A stretch of 64,000 bases of DNA. It comes from JAIVJZ01 sp036386515. GTDB taxonomy: Bacteria > Acidobacteriota > Blastocatellia > Pyrinomonadales > Pyrinomonadaceae. Under the pieces are notes generated by a model. The model was given only the letters and a program-made list of their open reading frames with translations. It made no database searches and had not been told where the DNA came from. Positions 32,317 to 43,015 of this stretch are shown one piece after another (the first letter of the stretch is position 1; every line of letters begins with the position of its first letter). Location: positions 1 through 64,000 of the forward strand of contig DASVVO010000089.1 of NCBI GenBank assembly GCA_036386515.1, given 5' to 3'. The position numbers and the translations under genes are program-made.

Positions 32317-33345
32317 ATGGACGGCGCACTCATCATAGACAAGCCGGTGGGGTGGACTTCGCACGACGTGGTGGCGCGCGTGCGGCGCGTGCTCGGAGAA
32401 CGGCGCGTGGGGCACACGGGGACGCTCGACCCGTTCGCCACGGGCGTGCTGGTCGTGCTGGTCGGCCGGGCGACGCGGCTCGCGCAATTCCTCTCCGGGG
32501 CGGAGAAGGAGTATGACGCGCTCGTGCGGTTCGGATATGCGACGGAGACGGGCGACCTGACGGGCGCGCGGCGCGAGTCGTCATCGCCGCTGGCGGAAGA
32601 TGCGGCGGGCGAGGCCGCGAAGGCCGTGCGGCCGTGCGCGGAGTGGGAGAGGGAAGAGGTTGAGCTTGCGCTTGAGAGCTTGCGCGGGGAGAGCGCGCAG
32701 GTGCCGCCGATGTACTCGGCGAAGAAGGTGCGGGGGCAAAAGTTGTATGAGTTGGCGCGGCGCGGCGTCGAAGTCGAACGCGCGGCGGTCGGCGTTCGTA
32801 TTAGCGTATTGGAAATGTTGGAGGCGGACGACGCGGCGCGGCGGGCGGACAGCGCGGCGGGGCGGGCGGACGACGCGTGGCGGCGCGAGAACGCGGACGG
32901 CACTTGCGACCTGCGCGTGCGGGTCGTCTGTTCGGCGGGAACGTATATCCGCGTGCTGGCCGAAGACCTCGGCGCGCAGCTCGGCGCGGGCGCGCACCTC
33001 GCCGCGTTGCGCCGCACGCGCGCGGGCGCGTTTCGTCTCGCGGAGGCCGTCACGCTCGAAGCTCTGGCGGAACGCGCGGAGGCGGGCGGCGCGGACAAAC
33101 TTCTCATCGCGCCGGACGCGACCCTCCCCGAGTTGCCTTTCGTGCATCTAACGGCCGAAGAGGCGCGGCGGGCGCGTCATGGCGCGGCGGTGCGCAGCCC
33201 CGATGAATCCGGCTCGACGTGGCGGGAGGGCGAGCGCGTGCGGATGCGCGATGCGGCGGGCAAACTGATCGCCGTCGGCGTGTACGATGCGGCGCGCGGG
33301 CGGTTGCAGCCGCGTGTGATGCTCGACGTGGACGGCGAAAAATAA
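32317..33345 (+). CDS. truB: tRNA pseudouridine synthase B
   Basis: 342-residue pseudouridine synthase that modifies U55 in the T-loop of tRNAs. The N-terminus has ALIIDKPVGWTSHDVV, and the catalytic block is GHTGTLDPFATGVLVVLVG with the nucleophilic Asp. AQFLSGAEKEYDALVRFG, VPPMYSAKKVRGQKLYELAR and SAGTYIRVLAEDLGAQLGAG complete the family pattern. About 25 residues between the YSAKK and tip regions form an Ala/Arg/Asp-rich, low-complexity insert (DDAARRADSAAGRADDAWRR). A C-terminal PUA-like region follows. The gene starts directly after a heptad repeat. Confidence 0.95.
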   Translation: MDGALIIDKPVGWTSHDVVARVRRVLGERRVGHTGTLDPFATGVLVVLVGRATRLAQFLSGAEKEYDALVRFGYATETGDLTGARRESSSPLAEDAAGEAAKAVRPCAEWEREEVELALESLRGESAQVPPMYSAKKVRGQKLYELARRGVEVERAAVGVRISVLEMLEADDAARRADSAAGRADDAWRRENADGTCDLRVRVVCSAGTYIRVLAEDLGAQLGAGAHLAALRRTRAGAFRLAEAVTLEALAERAEAGGADKLLIAPDATLPELPFVHLTAEEARRARHGAAVRSPDESGSTWREGERVRMRDAAGKLIAVGVYDAARGRLQPRVMLDVDGEK

Positions 33346-33371
33346 GCGTTGATTTCCAGCCCCCGGCGCTG

Positions 33372-33380
33372 TGTTATAAT
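33372..33380 (+). promoter_or_regulatory. Extended -10 promoter for prkA
   Basis: TG-T-TATAAT: a perfect TATAAT at 33375-33380 with the extended TGn. A TTGATT at 33349-33354 is a possible but too distant -35. The leader to the prkA ATG at 33685 would be about 300 nt; it contains no gene that I can support. Confidence 0.6.
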
Positions 33381-33684
33381 CGCCGCAAGCGGCGGAAGTT
33401 AGAGGTCGCGAAAAATCGCACGTCCCGCCCGTCGTTCTCGTTTGACAATAAAGTCCTAATAGGAATCCTCAAGACTCGACGGCGCAGACAGGGCACGCTA
33501 ACCCGCGCACGTTCCCGCTTGTTGCATCGAGACTTGTCCTAATATCAACGCGACTCGCAACCCCGGCAGCAGCGGTTCGATGAAGCGAAGACTCTCCGGT
33601 TGTGAGCCGCCCGCATGAGCACGGAAGGGCGTGACTTCCCCACGCCGTCCACGCGCGCGAAGCCGTTTTAGAGGTATCAAGGCT

Positions 33685-35625
<1,941 letters not shown>

Positions 35626-35749
35626 CCGGCGGAGCGAGCGCGATGACAGACAGGAAACTTTTCACGCCCGCGCTTTTCGATTTTGATCGGTGCGGGCGTC
35701 GCACTTGCTTGTTGGGAATAAAAACTTCAACGGAAGGATGGTCTGATAA

Positions 35750-36157
35750 ATGAGTCTGGAAGATGACGAGTCCCGCCGAAGGGATGAAGAGAATCAGCGC
35801 ACCATGAAGTTCATTCTGGAGCAGCAGGCGCAGTTTACCGCCGACATGCAGCAAATGCGCGAGGCGCAGGCACAGGCCGACGAGAAGTGGGAGCGGAGAT
35901 GGGGGCGCACCGAAGAAGGTATCCGTGCGCTGCTCGCGATAGCCGAAATCCACGAAGGGGAAATCAAGTCGCTGGCCGAAGTGCAGGCGGCGCAGGCGCA
36001 GGCGCAGGCGGCACAGGCGGCGGCGCAGGCTGAAGCACAGTCGCGGACTGACAAACAGATGGCTGAGACCGACGAGCGGCTCAACGCCCTGGTCAACGTT
36101 GTGGAGCGGCTCATTAGTGAGAGGCGCAACGGTGACGCGGGCGATACGAAACGATGA
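35750..36157 (+). CDS. Coiled-coil hypothetical protein
   Basis: 135-residue, highly charged helical protein. Residues 10-60 and 70-125 have continuous heptad character with many Glu, Gln and Ala, including a Q/A-rich run around 80-100. No other domain is visible. Its 3' end overlaps the following hydrolase gene by 4 nt (ATGA), so they are translationally coupled. Proteins of this type are common, uncharacterised and often vary between strains. Confidence 0.65.
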   Translation: MSLEDDESRRRDEENQRTMKFILEQQAQFTADMQQMREAQAQADEKWERRWGRTEEGIRALLAIAEIHEGEIKSLAEVQAAQAQAQAAQAAAQAEAQSRTDKQMAETDERLNALVNVVERLISERRNGDAGDTKR

Positions 36158-37125
36158 AGAAACGTTACTGGATCGGCGGGGCGACGGTGGCGGCGGCGGG
36201 CGGCGCGCTGGCGTTGAAGTTATGGACGCGCCCCGAGGATGTGGAGTGGGGCGAGCAACGCGAGCGTCTGCACCACGCGGAGCGTTCGCGTTTCGTCGAG
36301 ATCGAAGGCGTGCGCGTGCATTATCAGGAGGCGGGCGAGGCGTGCGCGCCCGCGCTCCTGTTGATACACGGTTTCTGCGCGTCGAACTTCGTGTGGAAGG
36401 ACGCGCTCGTGCCTTTGGCGGAAGCGGGATTTCGCGTCGTCACGCCTGACCTCGTGGGCTTCGGATTTTCGGGCAAACCGGGGAGCGGCGAGTACACGAT
36501 TGAGGCGCAGGCGCGCATCCTCGTCGGGCTGATGGACGCGCTCGGCATCGGGCGCGCCACGCTCGTGGGCAGTTCCTACGGCGGCGCGATTGCGGCCGTG
36601 TGCGCGTTGGATGCCGCGGAGCGCGTCGAGCGTCTGGTGCTCGTCGGCGCGGTGTCTAACGACGAAATCACCCGGCGGCCTGTGTTGCGCCTCGCCGCGA
36701 CGCCCGTGATGGGCGAACTGCTCGCTCCCGTTTTGCTCGACGCGCGGCGGTTTATGAAGAATCGCCGGCGGGCGGCTGACGCGGCCGCGAACGGCTACCT
36801 GCTCGACAGCGTGCGCATCGCGGCGCACCAGCGTCCGCTGCGCGCGGCGGCCACGCATCGCGCCATCCTGCGCACGCTCCGCAATTGGCGCGCAACGCGC
36901 ATCGAACGGGAAGCCGCCCGCATCACACAACCGACCCTGCTCGTGTGGGGCGCAGACGACCGCGACGTGCCGCTGCGCCACGGCCGACGCCTGCACGAGT
37001 TGATCGCCCGCTCGCGCCTGTTCGTGTTCGCCGAGTGCGGGCACCTGCCGCAGGAGGAACGCCCGGCGGAATTCGTCTCGCTCGTCGCGGAGTTTTGCCG
37101 CGGCGCGGAGCCGGGCGTAGTTTGA
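36154..37125 (+). CDS. Alpha/beta hydrolase, membrane-anchored
   Basis: 323-residue protein with an N-terminal hydrophobic segment (residues 6-24, WIGGATVAAAGGALALKLW) that may anchor it in the inner membrane. The hydrolase domain has the oxyanion-hole LLLIHGFCASNFVW, the nucleophile elbow VGSSYGG with Ser141, the acid in WGADDRDVPL and the catalytic His in FAECGHLPQEERP. The cap region is Arg-rich. Substrate unknown; lipase or epoxide-hydrolase-like esters are typical. It is embedded between prkA and yeaH, so it may belong to that stress response. Confidence 0.85.
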   Translation: MKKRYWIGGATVAAAGGALALKLWTRPEDVEWGEQRERLHHAERSRFVEIEGVRVHYQEAGEACAPALLLIHGFCASNFVWKDALVPLAEAGFRVVTPDLVGFGFSGKPGSGEYTIEAQARILVGLMDALGIGRATLVGSSYGGAIAAVCALDAAERVERLVLVGAVSNDEITRRPVLRLAATPVMGELLAPVLLDARRFMKNRRRAADAAANGYLLDSVRIAAHQRPLRAAATHRAILRTLRNWRATRIEREAARITQPTLLVWGADDRDVPLRHGRRLHELIARSRLFVFAECGHLPQEERPAEFVSLVAEFCRGAEPGVV

Positions 37126-37158
37126 GGAAGGCGCGTTTCGAGAGGAGTTTTACCCGTC

Positions 37159-38319
37159 ATGTCTGTACAGCGCAACGATTGGTCTTTGCAGCGCAAGGGC
37201 ATCATCGATCAGGAGCGGCACAAGGATCGCGTCAAAGAGGCGATCAAAAAGAACCTCGGCTCCATCGTTTCCAACGAGGCGATCATCATGTCCGACGGCA
37301 AGCGCAGCGTGAAGGTTCCCATCCGCTCGCTCGACGAGTACAAGTTTCGTTTCGACCACCGCAAGCGCAGGCACGTCGGGCAGGGCGACGGCAAAACGCG
37401 CGTCGGCGACGTGCTCGGGCGCGAGGAGGCACAGGGGACGGGCAAGGGAAGCGGCGCGGCCGGGAAGGACGCGGGCGGCGAATATTACGAGGCCGAAGTC
37501 AATCTGGACGAACTCGCCGCGCTCATCTTCGAAGACCTGCAACTGCCCTTCCTCGAAGAGAAAGCGAAGCAGGCCGTGCCCGCCAAGACGACGCGCTTCG
37601 ACGAAATCCGCCGCACGGGCGTGATGGCGAATCTCGACAAGCGGCGGCTCATCATGGAGAACATCAAACGCAACGCGCGCACGTCGAAGGGGGCGCGCTT
37701 CGGCAACGTCAAGAAAGAGGATTTGCGTTTTAAGAGTTGGCAGGAATCGCACCGCTACGAGTCGAACGCCGTGGTGCTCGCGTTGATGGACGTGTCGGGT
37801 TCGATGGGCGAGTTCAAAAAGTACATCGCGCGCTCCTTCTTCTTCTGGATGGTGCGTTTCCTGCGCACGAAGTACGACAACGTGGAGATCGTCTTCATCT
37901 CGCACCACACGGAGGCGAAGGAAGTGACGGAGGAACAGTTCTTCACGCAGGGCGAATCGGGCGGCACGGTCGTCTCTTCGGCGTATCAACTGGCGTTGGA
38001 GATCATCGAGTCGCGTTACAACCCGCGCGACTGGAACGTCTACCCGTTTCACTTCTCCGACGGCGACAACTACTACTCGGACAATGAAGAGGCCGTGCGC
38101 CTGGCCGACGAGTTGATCCGCACGTGCAACCTGTTCGGCTATGGCGAGATCGGCGAGGAAGGCACGAGCGGCTACCGCCGTTCGTCGGGCGCGCTCCTGT
38201 CCATCTTCAAGGATCGCCTGCATCGCAAGGAACGCTTCGTCGGCGTGCGAATCGATGAACGCGAGGATGTCTATCCCGCGCTCAAGCAGTTTTTCGGGCA
38301 GCGCGGCGTGGAAGCCTGA
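37159..38319 (+). CDS. yeaH: YeaH/YhbH family protein (DUF444)
   Basis: 386-residue protein of the DUF444 family, partner of PrkA/YeaG. The N-terminal part is basic (RHKDRVKEAIKKNLGSIVSN), the middle holds a Gly-rich linker (about 75-112), and the C-terminal half is a von Willebrand factor A-like domain with the metal-site motif LMDVSGSMGEF. Related motifs FISHHTEAKEVTEEQFF, GGTVVSSAYQLALEII and YPFHFSDGDNYYSDNEEA are family hallmarks. It likely acts as an adaptor for the kinase. Spoken context: prkA upstream, spoVR 50 bp downstream. Confidence 0.95.
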   Translation: MSVQRNDWSLQRKGIIDQERHKDRVKEAIKKNLGSIVSNEAIIMSDGKRSVKVPIRSLDEYKFRFDHRKRRHVGQGDGKTRVGDVLGREEAQGTGKGSGAAGKDAGGEYYEAEVNLDELAALIFEDLQLPFLEEKAKQAVPAKTTRFDEIRRTGVMANLDKRRLIMENIKRNARTSKGARFGNVKKEDLRFKSWQESHRYESNAVVLALMDVSGSMGEFKKYIARSFFFWMVRFLRTKYDNVEIVFISHHTEAKEVTEEQFFTQGESGGTVVSSAYQLALEIIESRYNPRDWNVYPFHFSDGDNYYSDNEEAVRLADELIRTCNLFGYGEIGEEGTSGYRRSSGALLSIFKDRLHRKERFVGVRIDEREDVYPALKQFFGQRGVEA

Positions 38320-38372
38320 GGCGCGCCGCCGCCGCAACTACTGCGCCCGCCGCGTGAAGGTAGCAAAGAATT

Positions 38373-39791
38373 ATGGCAGACGATCGCGAAATCAAAGACC
38401 TCGAACGCACGCTCGAACAAATTTGGGAGATCGCCGCGCGCTTCGGTCTCGACCCCTTCCCCACGCGCTTCGAGATCGTGCCCGCGACCGTGATGTACGA
38501 GATCGGTTCCTACGCCCTGCCCGGCCGCTACTCGCACTGGACGTTCGGCAAAGCCTACCACCGCATGAAGACCATGTACGACTTCGGCCTGTCGAAGATT
38601 TACGAAGTGGTCATCAACACCAACCCGTCCTACGGCTTCTTGCTGGAAACCAACAGCCCCATCCAGAACAAACTCGTGATGGCGCACGTGCTCGGCCACG
38701 TGGACTTCTTCAAGCACAACGTCTACTTCTCGAAGACCAACCGGCGCATGGTCGAATCCGTCTCATCGCACGCCGGGCGCATGAGCGCGTATGAGTTCAA
38801 GTACGGGCGCAAAACGGTCGAGGAGTTTCTCGATAGCGTGCTCTCCATCGAGGAACACATCGACCCGAACTTTTTCATCAGGCAGGAACGCCCGCCGCAA
38901 GACCCGGAACAAGAGCGCGCCGGGCGGCCGAAGGAAGGCCGCTACGACGACCTCTGGAATCTCGGCGAACCGGCCGCGCCGCCCCCGGTCGCCCCGGCGC
39001 GCGAAATCCCGCGCGGCGAACGCGTCCCCGAAAAAGACCTCGTCTATTACATCATGCGCAACTCGCCCACCCTCACGGACTGGCAGCGCGATGCGATGGC
39101 GATGATCCACGAAGAGATGGAATACTTCGTGCCGCAGATGCAGACGAAGGTGATGAACGAAGGGTGGGCGTCATACTGGCATTCGCGCATCATGCGCGAG
39201 CTTGATTTGACCGACACGGAATCCATCGAGTTCGCCGAACTGCACGCGGGCGTCGTCTCGCCGCAGAAGGGACAGTTGAATCCCTATTATCTGGGCTACA
39301 AGATTCTCGAAGACATCGAAAAGCGTTGGGACAACCCGACGGCCGAGGAGCGCGAGAAGTTGGGTCGGCGTGGTGGCGAGGGGCGCGAGAAGATTTTCGA
39401 GGTGCGCGAACTGGATAACGACGTGTCGTTCCTGCGCAATTACCTGACCGAAGACTTGTGCGAGGAGTTGGACTTGTTCGTCTACGAACTCGTCGAGGAA
39501 GAAGAATGGACGGTGACGGAGAAGCGTTGGGAGCGCGTGCGCGATCAACTCGTCTCGAACATGACCAACTTCGGCTTCCCCTACATCGTCGTCGCCGACG
39601 GCGACTACAAACGCAACCGCGAACTCTACCTCAAGCACCACTATGAAGGCGCGGAACTCGATTCAAACTACGCGCGCAAAGTGCTCGAACACGTCCAACG
39701 CCTCTGGGGCCGCCCCGTCCACCTCGAAACCACCGCCGACGGCGAACGGGTCGTCATGCACTACGACGGCCAGGAACACGACGAAGATTAG
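38373..39791 (+). CDS. spoVR: SpoVR family protein
   Basis: 472-residue cytosolic protein of the SpoVR family (YcgB in enterics), named for a role in Bacillus spore cortex formation but widespread in non-sporulating bacteria. Recognised stretches: FEIVPATVMYEIGSYALPGR, YSHWTFGKAYHRMKTMYDFG, LVMAHVLGHVDFFKHN and MNEGWASYWHSRIM. The histidines in HVLGHVDFFKHN and the EGWASYWH block are invariant in the family and suggest a metal site. It completes the prkA-yeaH-spoVR set. The stop is immediately followed by a heptad repeat. Confidence 0.95.
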   Translation: MADDREIKDLERTLEQIWEIAARFGLDPFPTRFEIVPATVMYEIGSYALPGRYSHWTFGKAYHRMKTMYDFGLSKIYEVVINTNPSYGFLLETNSPIQNKLVMAHVLGHVDFFKHNVYFSKTNRRMVESVSSHAGRMSAYEFKYGRKTVEEFLDSVLSIEEHIDPNFFIRQERPPQDPEQERAGRPKEGRYDDLWNLGEPAAPPPVAPAREIPRGERVPEKDLVYYIMRNSPTLTDWQRDAMAMIHEEMEYFVPQMQTKVMNEGWASYWHSRIMRELDLTDTESIEFAELHAGVVSPQKGQLNPYYLGYKILEDIEKRWDNPTAEEREKLGRRGGEGREKIFEVRELDNDVSFLRNYLTEDLCEELDLFVYELVEEEEWTVTEKRWERVRDQLVSNMTNFGFPYIVVADGDYKRNRELYLKHHYEGAELDSNYARKVLEHVQRLWGRPVHLETTADGERVVMHYDGQEHDED

Positions 39792-39794
39792 GCG

Positions 39795-39886
39795 GCTGTC
39801 CGTAGTCAGTCGTCAGTTGTCAGTTGCACGTGGCTCTCACGCAAGTTGCTAAAGACTGTCTTGAACAACTGACAACTGACTACCTA
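39795..39886. repeat. Heptad hairpin repeat, CAACTGA type (copy 2)
   Basis: Left units GTCAGTC, GTCAGTT, GTCAGTT; right units GAACAAC, TGACAAC, TGACTAC. The centre CAAGTTGCTAAAGAC is the same as in the copy at 19589-19683. It lies between convergent genes, and the stop codon of tspO (39880-39882) is inside the right arm. Confidence 0.9.
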
Positions 39887-40386
39887 TTCAATTTCCAGAT
39901 GGCGAGATTGAGGAAGCCCGCGAGCGTGACCCACAGGAGGTAAGGCCACATGAGCCACCCGGCCGTGGGCGAGACGCGGCGGAACGCGAGCAGCGTGGCG
40001 AAGATGGCCGCCCAGAGGAAGAAGATTTCGACGAGCGCGAGGTCGGGTCGCCGCCAGCCGAAGAAGACGACCGACCAGAGCGCGTTGAGGACGAGTTGGA
40101 CGGCGAAGAGGATGAGCGGGAGCCGCGCGAGGGCATCGAAGCCGCGCTCGCGCCAGACGAGCCAGACCGCGACGGCCATCGACAGGTAGAGCAGCGTCCA
40201 GACGGGGGCGAACACCCACGCGGGCGGAGTCCACGCGGGCTTTCGGAGCGAGGCGTACCACACCGGGATGGCCGGGGTGGTATAGAGTGAACCGATGCCC
40301 GCGGCGGCGAAGCAGACGGCGACGGCGCACGCCAGACCGATCCACTGCGACGCGTTCTGCGGCAAGTATGTTTCCGACATGTTCAT
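39880..40386 (-). CDS. TspO/MBR family protein
   Basis: 168-residue integral membrane protein with five predicted helices, the number expected for TspO. It contains the family words SLRKPAWTPPAWVFAPVWT and LYLSMAVAVWLVW, then VQLVLNALWSVVFFGWRRPD, the latter a signature of tryptophan-rich sensory proteins that bind tetrapyrroles and cholesterol-like ligands. Bacterial TspO is involved in porphyrin handling and stress signalling. Starts at 40386 or 40380 are both possible. The stop codon is inside the heptad repeat that separates it from spoVR. Confidence 0.9.
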   Translation of the reverse strand: MNMSETYLPQNASQWIGLACAVAVCFAAAGIGSLYTTPAIPVWYASLRKPAWTPPAWVFAPVWTLLYLSMAVAVWLVWRERGFDALARLPLILFAVQLVLNALWSVVFFGWRRPDLALVEIFFLWAAIFATLLAFRRVSPTAGWLMWPYLLWVTLAGFLNLAIWKLNR

Positions 40387-40484
40387 TGGTTTACCGACAC
40401 GAATCTTCGCGCGAATTGTTTGCGCGCGGATGAACGGCCTCTAACTTTTTTGTGCGGAGAATTGAAGCCGGGGAGGGGAAGTAG

Positions 40485-40958
40485 ATGAGTCGCCGCCGCC
40501 GCGTGTTCGTCAGGGAGAGCGTCATCGCCGCCGCGCCGGAGCGCGTCTTCGCCTTTCACGAACTACCGGACGCGCTCGCGCGCCTCACGCCGCCGTGGGA
40601 ATCCTCGCGCGTGATCCGAATGGCGAAGATTTCCGAGATCGGCTCGGAGGCCATCATTGAGACGCGCATTCTCGGCCTCATCCCGGCGCGTTGGGTCGCG
40701 CGTCACACGGCCTACGATCCGCCGCGCATGTTTGAAGACGTGCAGGTTACAGGGCCTTTCCGCTTCTGGCGTCACCGCCACCTCATCGCGCCGCACGCGG
40801 ACGGCGCGCTCCTCCGGGACGAGATCGAATACGAACCGCCGTTCCATCTTCTCGGCCGTCTCGTCGCGCCCTTCCTCATCATCCCGCGCCTCGAAAAACT
40901 GTTCGACTACCGCCACGCCGCGACGCGCGAATGGTGTGAGAAAACTCGTGAGTCGTGA
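40485..40958 (+). CDS. SRPBCC (START-like) family protein
   Basis: 157-residue soluble protein with the helix-grip fold. FVRESVIAAAPERVFAFHEL at the N-terminus is the usual first strand and helix, ARWVARHTAYDPPRMFEDV and GPFRFWRHRHLI the central strands, and LFDYRHAATREWCEK the long C-terminal helix that closes the hydrophobic cavity. It resembles ligand-binding or cyclase/dehydrase proteins of the YfcH/CoxG neighbourhood. Ligand unknown. Its stop lies inside the heptad repeat shared with the next, convergent gene. Confidence 0.8.
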   Translation: MSRRRRVFVRESVIAAAPERVFAFHELPDALARLTPPWESSRVIRMAKISEIGSEAIIETRILGLIPARWVARHTAYDPPRMFEDVQVTGPFRFWRHRHLIAPHADGALLRDEIEYEPPFHLLGRLVAPFLIIPRLEKLFDYRHAATREWCEKTRES

Positions 40959-41034
40959 ATCGAAGAAGCGTGAATCGAAGAAGACGGTTGTCTCGATTCA
41001 CGCTTCACGGCTTTCGCACGATCCACGAGCCGTC
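40946..41034. repeat. Heptad hairpin repeat, GATTCAC type (copy 1)
   Basis: Left units CGTGAGT, CGTGAAT, CGAAGAAG-like words and right units GATTCAC, GCTTCAC, then CGATCCACGAG. Arms are roughly complementary. It covers the SRPBCC stop codon on one side and touches the stop of the gene at 41033 on the other. Confidence 0.75.
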
Positions 41035-42130
41035 AGTCCATGCGCAACGCTTTGCCGACGGAAGGGTCGCGGCGGACGCGCCAGATTTTCGAGTCGAGGT
41101 AATAGTGGATGAAGGCGTAGCCCCAGAAGAAGGCGGCGACGAGTTGCGTGAGCTGCGCGCCCTGCCCGCTCGTGTGTGAGACATACTGGCGCGGCAGTTG
41201 ATACCAGAGGCCGAAGAGGACGCCGAAGGCGACGTAATAAACGACGCGTCGGCTGATCAGTTCGGCCGCGCCGTGACGCGTGCGCGCCTCCGCGCCCTGC
41301 GCGTACTTCCGGTTATGAAACCAGATGAGGCGGTGGTATTGCAGGTTGTGATAGACCGTGAGGATCGCCACGATGGCGATGGGCTTGTGCGGCATCGGCG
41401 TGAGCAGCACGAGCCAGTGCATCGGCACGCAGGCGGCGAGCAGCAGATACTTCGGCACGTCGAGCGGCTGCCTTCGGACGGCGCGCTGCAACTGCCGGAG
41501 CATCCAGACGACGGCGACGCCGACCGTTGCCGCGAGCAGCGACGTTTCGAGGTAAACGAGCGCGCCCGCCAAGCGTGCGGGGACGCGCGCCAACGCTTGC
41601 GGGTCGTGCGCGACGAAGGCGACGAAGGGGTAGGTGAGCGCGAGCAGGAGCAGGAAGCGGTCGAGCGCGTTGTCGATGGGCGCGAGATCGGCGTTCTTCT
41701 TTTTATAGAGCACCATGAAGCCGTAGTGCTGTTTGACGAGATGATAGTAAGCCCAGAGCGCGGCGAGGAAGAAGAAGACGAGGCCGAGTCCGGCGACGAC
41801 CATCACGGGGCCGACGGCGAAGAACAGAAGCGACCACCAGAGCAGGCGGCCGCGCTCGCGTCGCTCCTCGCGGTCGAAGTAGGTGCGCGAGAACGTGCCG
41901 AAGACGTGCGGCGCGTCGATCAAAATCGCCCACGCCGCCACCATCGGCACGAGCGGCACAAGGCCGCCCACGTAGAGCGCGTAGAGCGCGTAGCTCGACG
42001 CAACCGACCCGATGAACCACACAAGATCATCGCGCGCGCCGATGATCCAGCGCATCGAGAGAACGCGAGAGCGCGCCCCGGAAGGCGTCGGGATCACGGT
42101 CGTCTGGTTGGTCGTGGTCGTGGCCGACAT
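41033..42130 (-). CDS. Multi-pass membrane protein with conserved histidines
   Basis: 365-residue protein with about eight predicted membrane helices. Charged loops hold several histidines near helix ends: IDAPHVFGTFSRTYFD, YYHLVKQHYGF, and YHNLQYHRLIWFHNRKY, plus IHYYLDSKIW near the C-terminus. Such clusters resemble metal-binding membrane oxygenases (fatty-acid hydroxylase or Brp/Blh types), but I cannot place it in one family. ATG 42130 has AGGAAA upstream. It could be an undescribed membrane oxidoreductase. Start and frame are secure; function is not. Confidence 0.75.
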   Translation of the reverse strand: MSATTTTNQTTVIPTPSGARSRVLSMRWIIGARDDLVWFIGSVASSYALYALYVGGLVPLVPMVAAWAILIDAPHVFGTFSRTYFDREERRERGRLLWWSLLFFAVGPVMVVAGLGLVFFFLAALWAYYHLVKQHYGFMVLYKKKNADLAPIDNALDRFLLLLALTYPFVAFVAHDPQALARVPARLAGALVYLETSLLAATVGVAVVWMLRQLQRAVRRQPLDVPKYLLLAACVPMHWLVLLTPMPHKPIAIVAILTVYHNLQYHRLIWFHNRKYAQGAEARTRHGAAELISRRVVYYVAFGVLFGLWYQLPRQYVSHTSGQGAQLTQLVAAFFWGYAFIHYYLDSKIWRVRRDPSVGKALRMD

Positions 42131-42287
42131 GAAAAGTTTCCTGAGTCGAAGTCGTTCGCCGTGCGCGCGGCGCGTTGGACACGCGCAGGGCGTCGGCCTG
42201 ATAATCCGTCGAAACATTCAGGCGCGCGGAGACGAATTTTAGCATAGCGAACGAGCCGCGCCGTCGCGCAAATCGAGGATTGCATCC

Positions 42288-42977
42288 ATGCCGACAAACG
42301 ACGAAGCATTGCACGAGCTGCTGGCGAAACTTTTTCAGGCGCACCCCTGGCACGGCGTCGCGCCCGGCGTGGACGCGCCCGCGGGCGTCAACGCCTACAT
42401 CGAGATCGTGCCGACCGACGCCGTCAAGTACGAACTCGATAAGCCTTCGGGACACCTCCGCGTCGATCGCCCGCAGCGTTTCTCCTCGATGTGCCCGACG
42501 CCCTACGGGTTCATCCCGCAAACTTACTGCGGCGCGTCGGTGGCCGCGCTCTGCGAAACGCGCGTCGGCCGCACGGGGATTCGCGGCGACGGCGACCCGC
42601 TCGACATCTGCGTGCTCACGGAACGTCCCGCCGCCCACGGCGACTTCTTCGTCCGCGCGCGCCCCATCGGCGGCCTGCGCATGATCGACGGCAACGAGGC
42701 CGACGACAAGATCATCGCCGTCCTTAACGACGACGTGACCTACGGCCACCTCAACGACATCGCCGACGCGCCGCGCGGACTGATCGACCGGCTGCAACAT
42801 TACTTTCTGAGCTACAAGCAACTGCCGCAGGAAGCCCCGCGCCGCGTCGAGATCGCGGAAGTCTACAACCGCGAAGACGCGTCGGAAGTGATCCGCCGCA
42901 GCATCGAGGATTATCGCGAACGCTTCGGCGCGCCCGAAACGCGCATCGCCGAGTTGCGGCGTCTGTTGAGCGCGTGA
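42288..42977 (+). CDS. ppa: Inorganic pyrophosphatase, family I
   Basis: 229-residue soluble enzyme that hydrolyses pyrophosphate to phosphate, pulling biosynthetic reactions forward. Seen: YIEIVPTDAVKYELDK, the metal-binding GDGDPLDICVL, and ADDKIIAVLNDDVTYGH. It is about 50 residues longer than E. coli Ppa, mainly from an N-terminal extension (residues 1-30) and a longer C-terminal helix. The stop overlaps the start region of the downstream methyltransferase gene, so they may be coupled. Confidence 0.9.
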   Translation: MPTNDEALHELLAKLFQAHPWHGVAPGVDAPAGVNAYIEIVPTDAVKYELDKPSGHLRVDRPQRFSSMCPTPYGFIPQTYCGASVAALCETRVGRTGIRGDGDPLDICVLTERPAAHGDFFVRARPIGGLRMIDGNEADDKIIAVLNDDVTYGHLNDIADAPRGLIDRLQHYFLSYKQLPQEAPRRVEIAEVYNREDASEVIRRSIEDYRERFGAPETRIAELRRLLSA

Positions 42978-43015
42978 ACGAAGCGGCAAAGGGAGAGCGT
43001 GCCGGAGGTGAGAGC

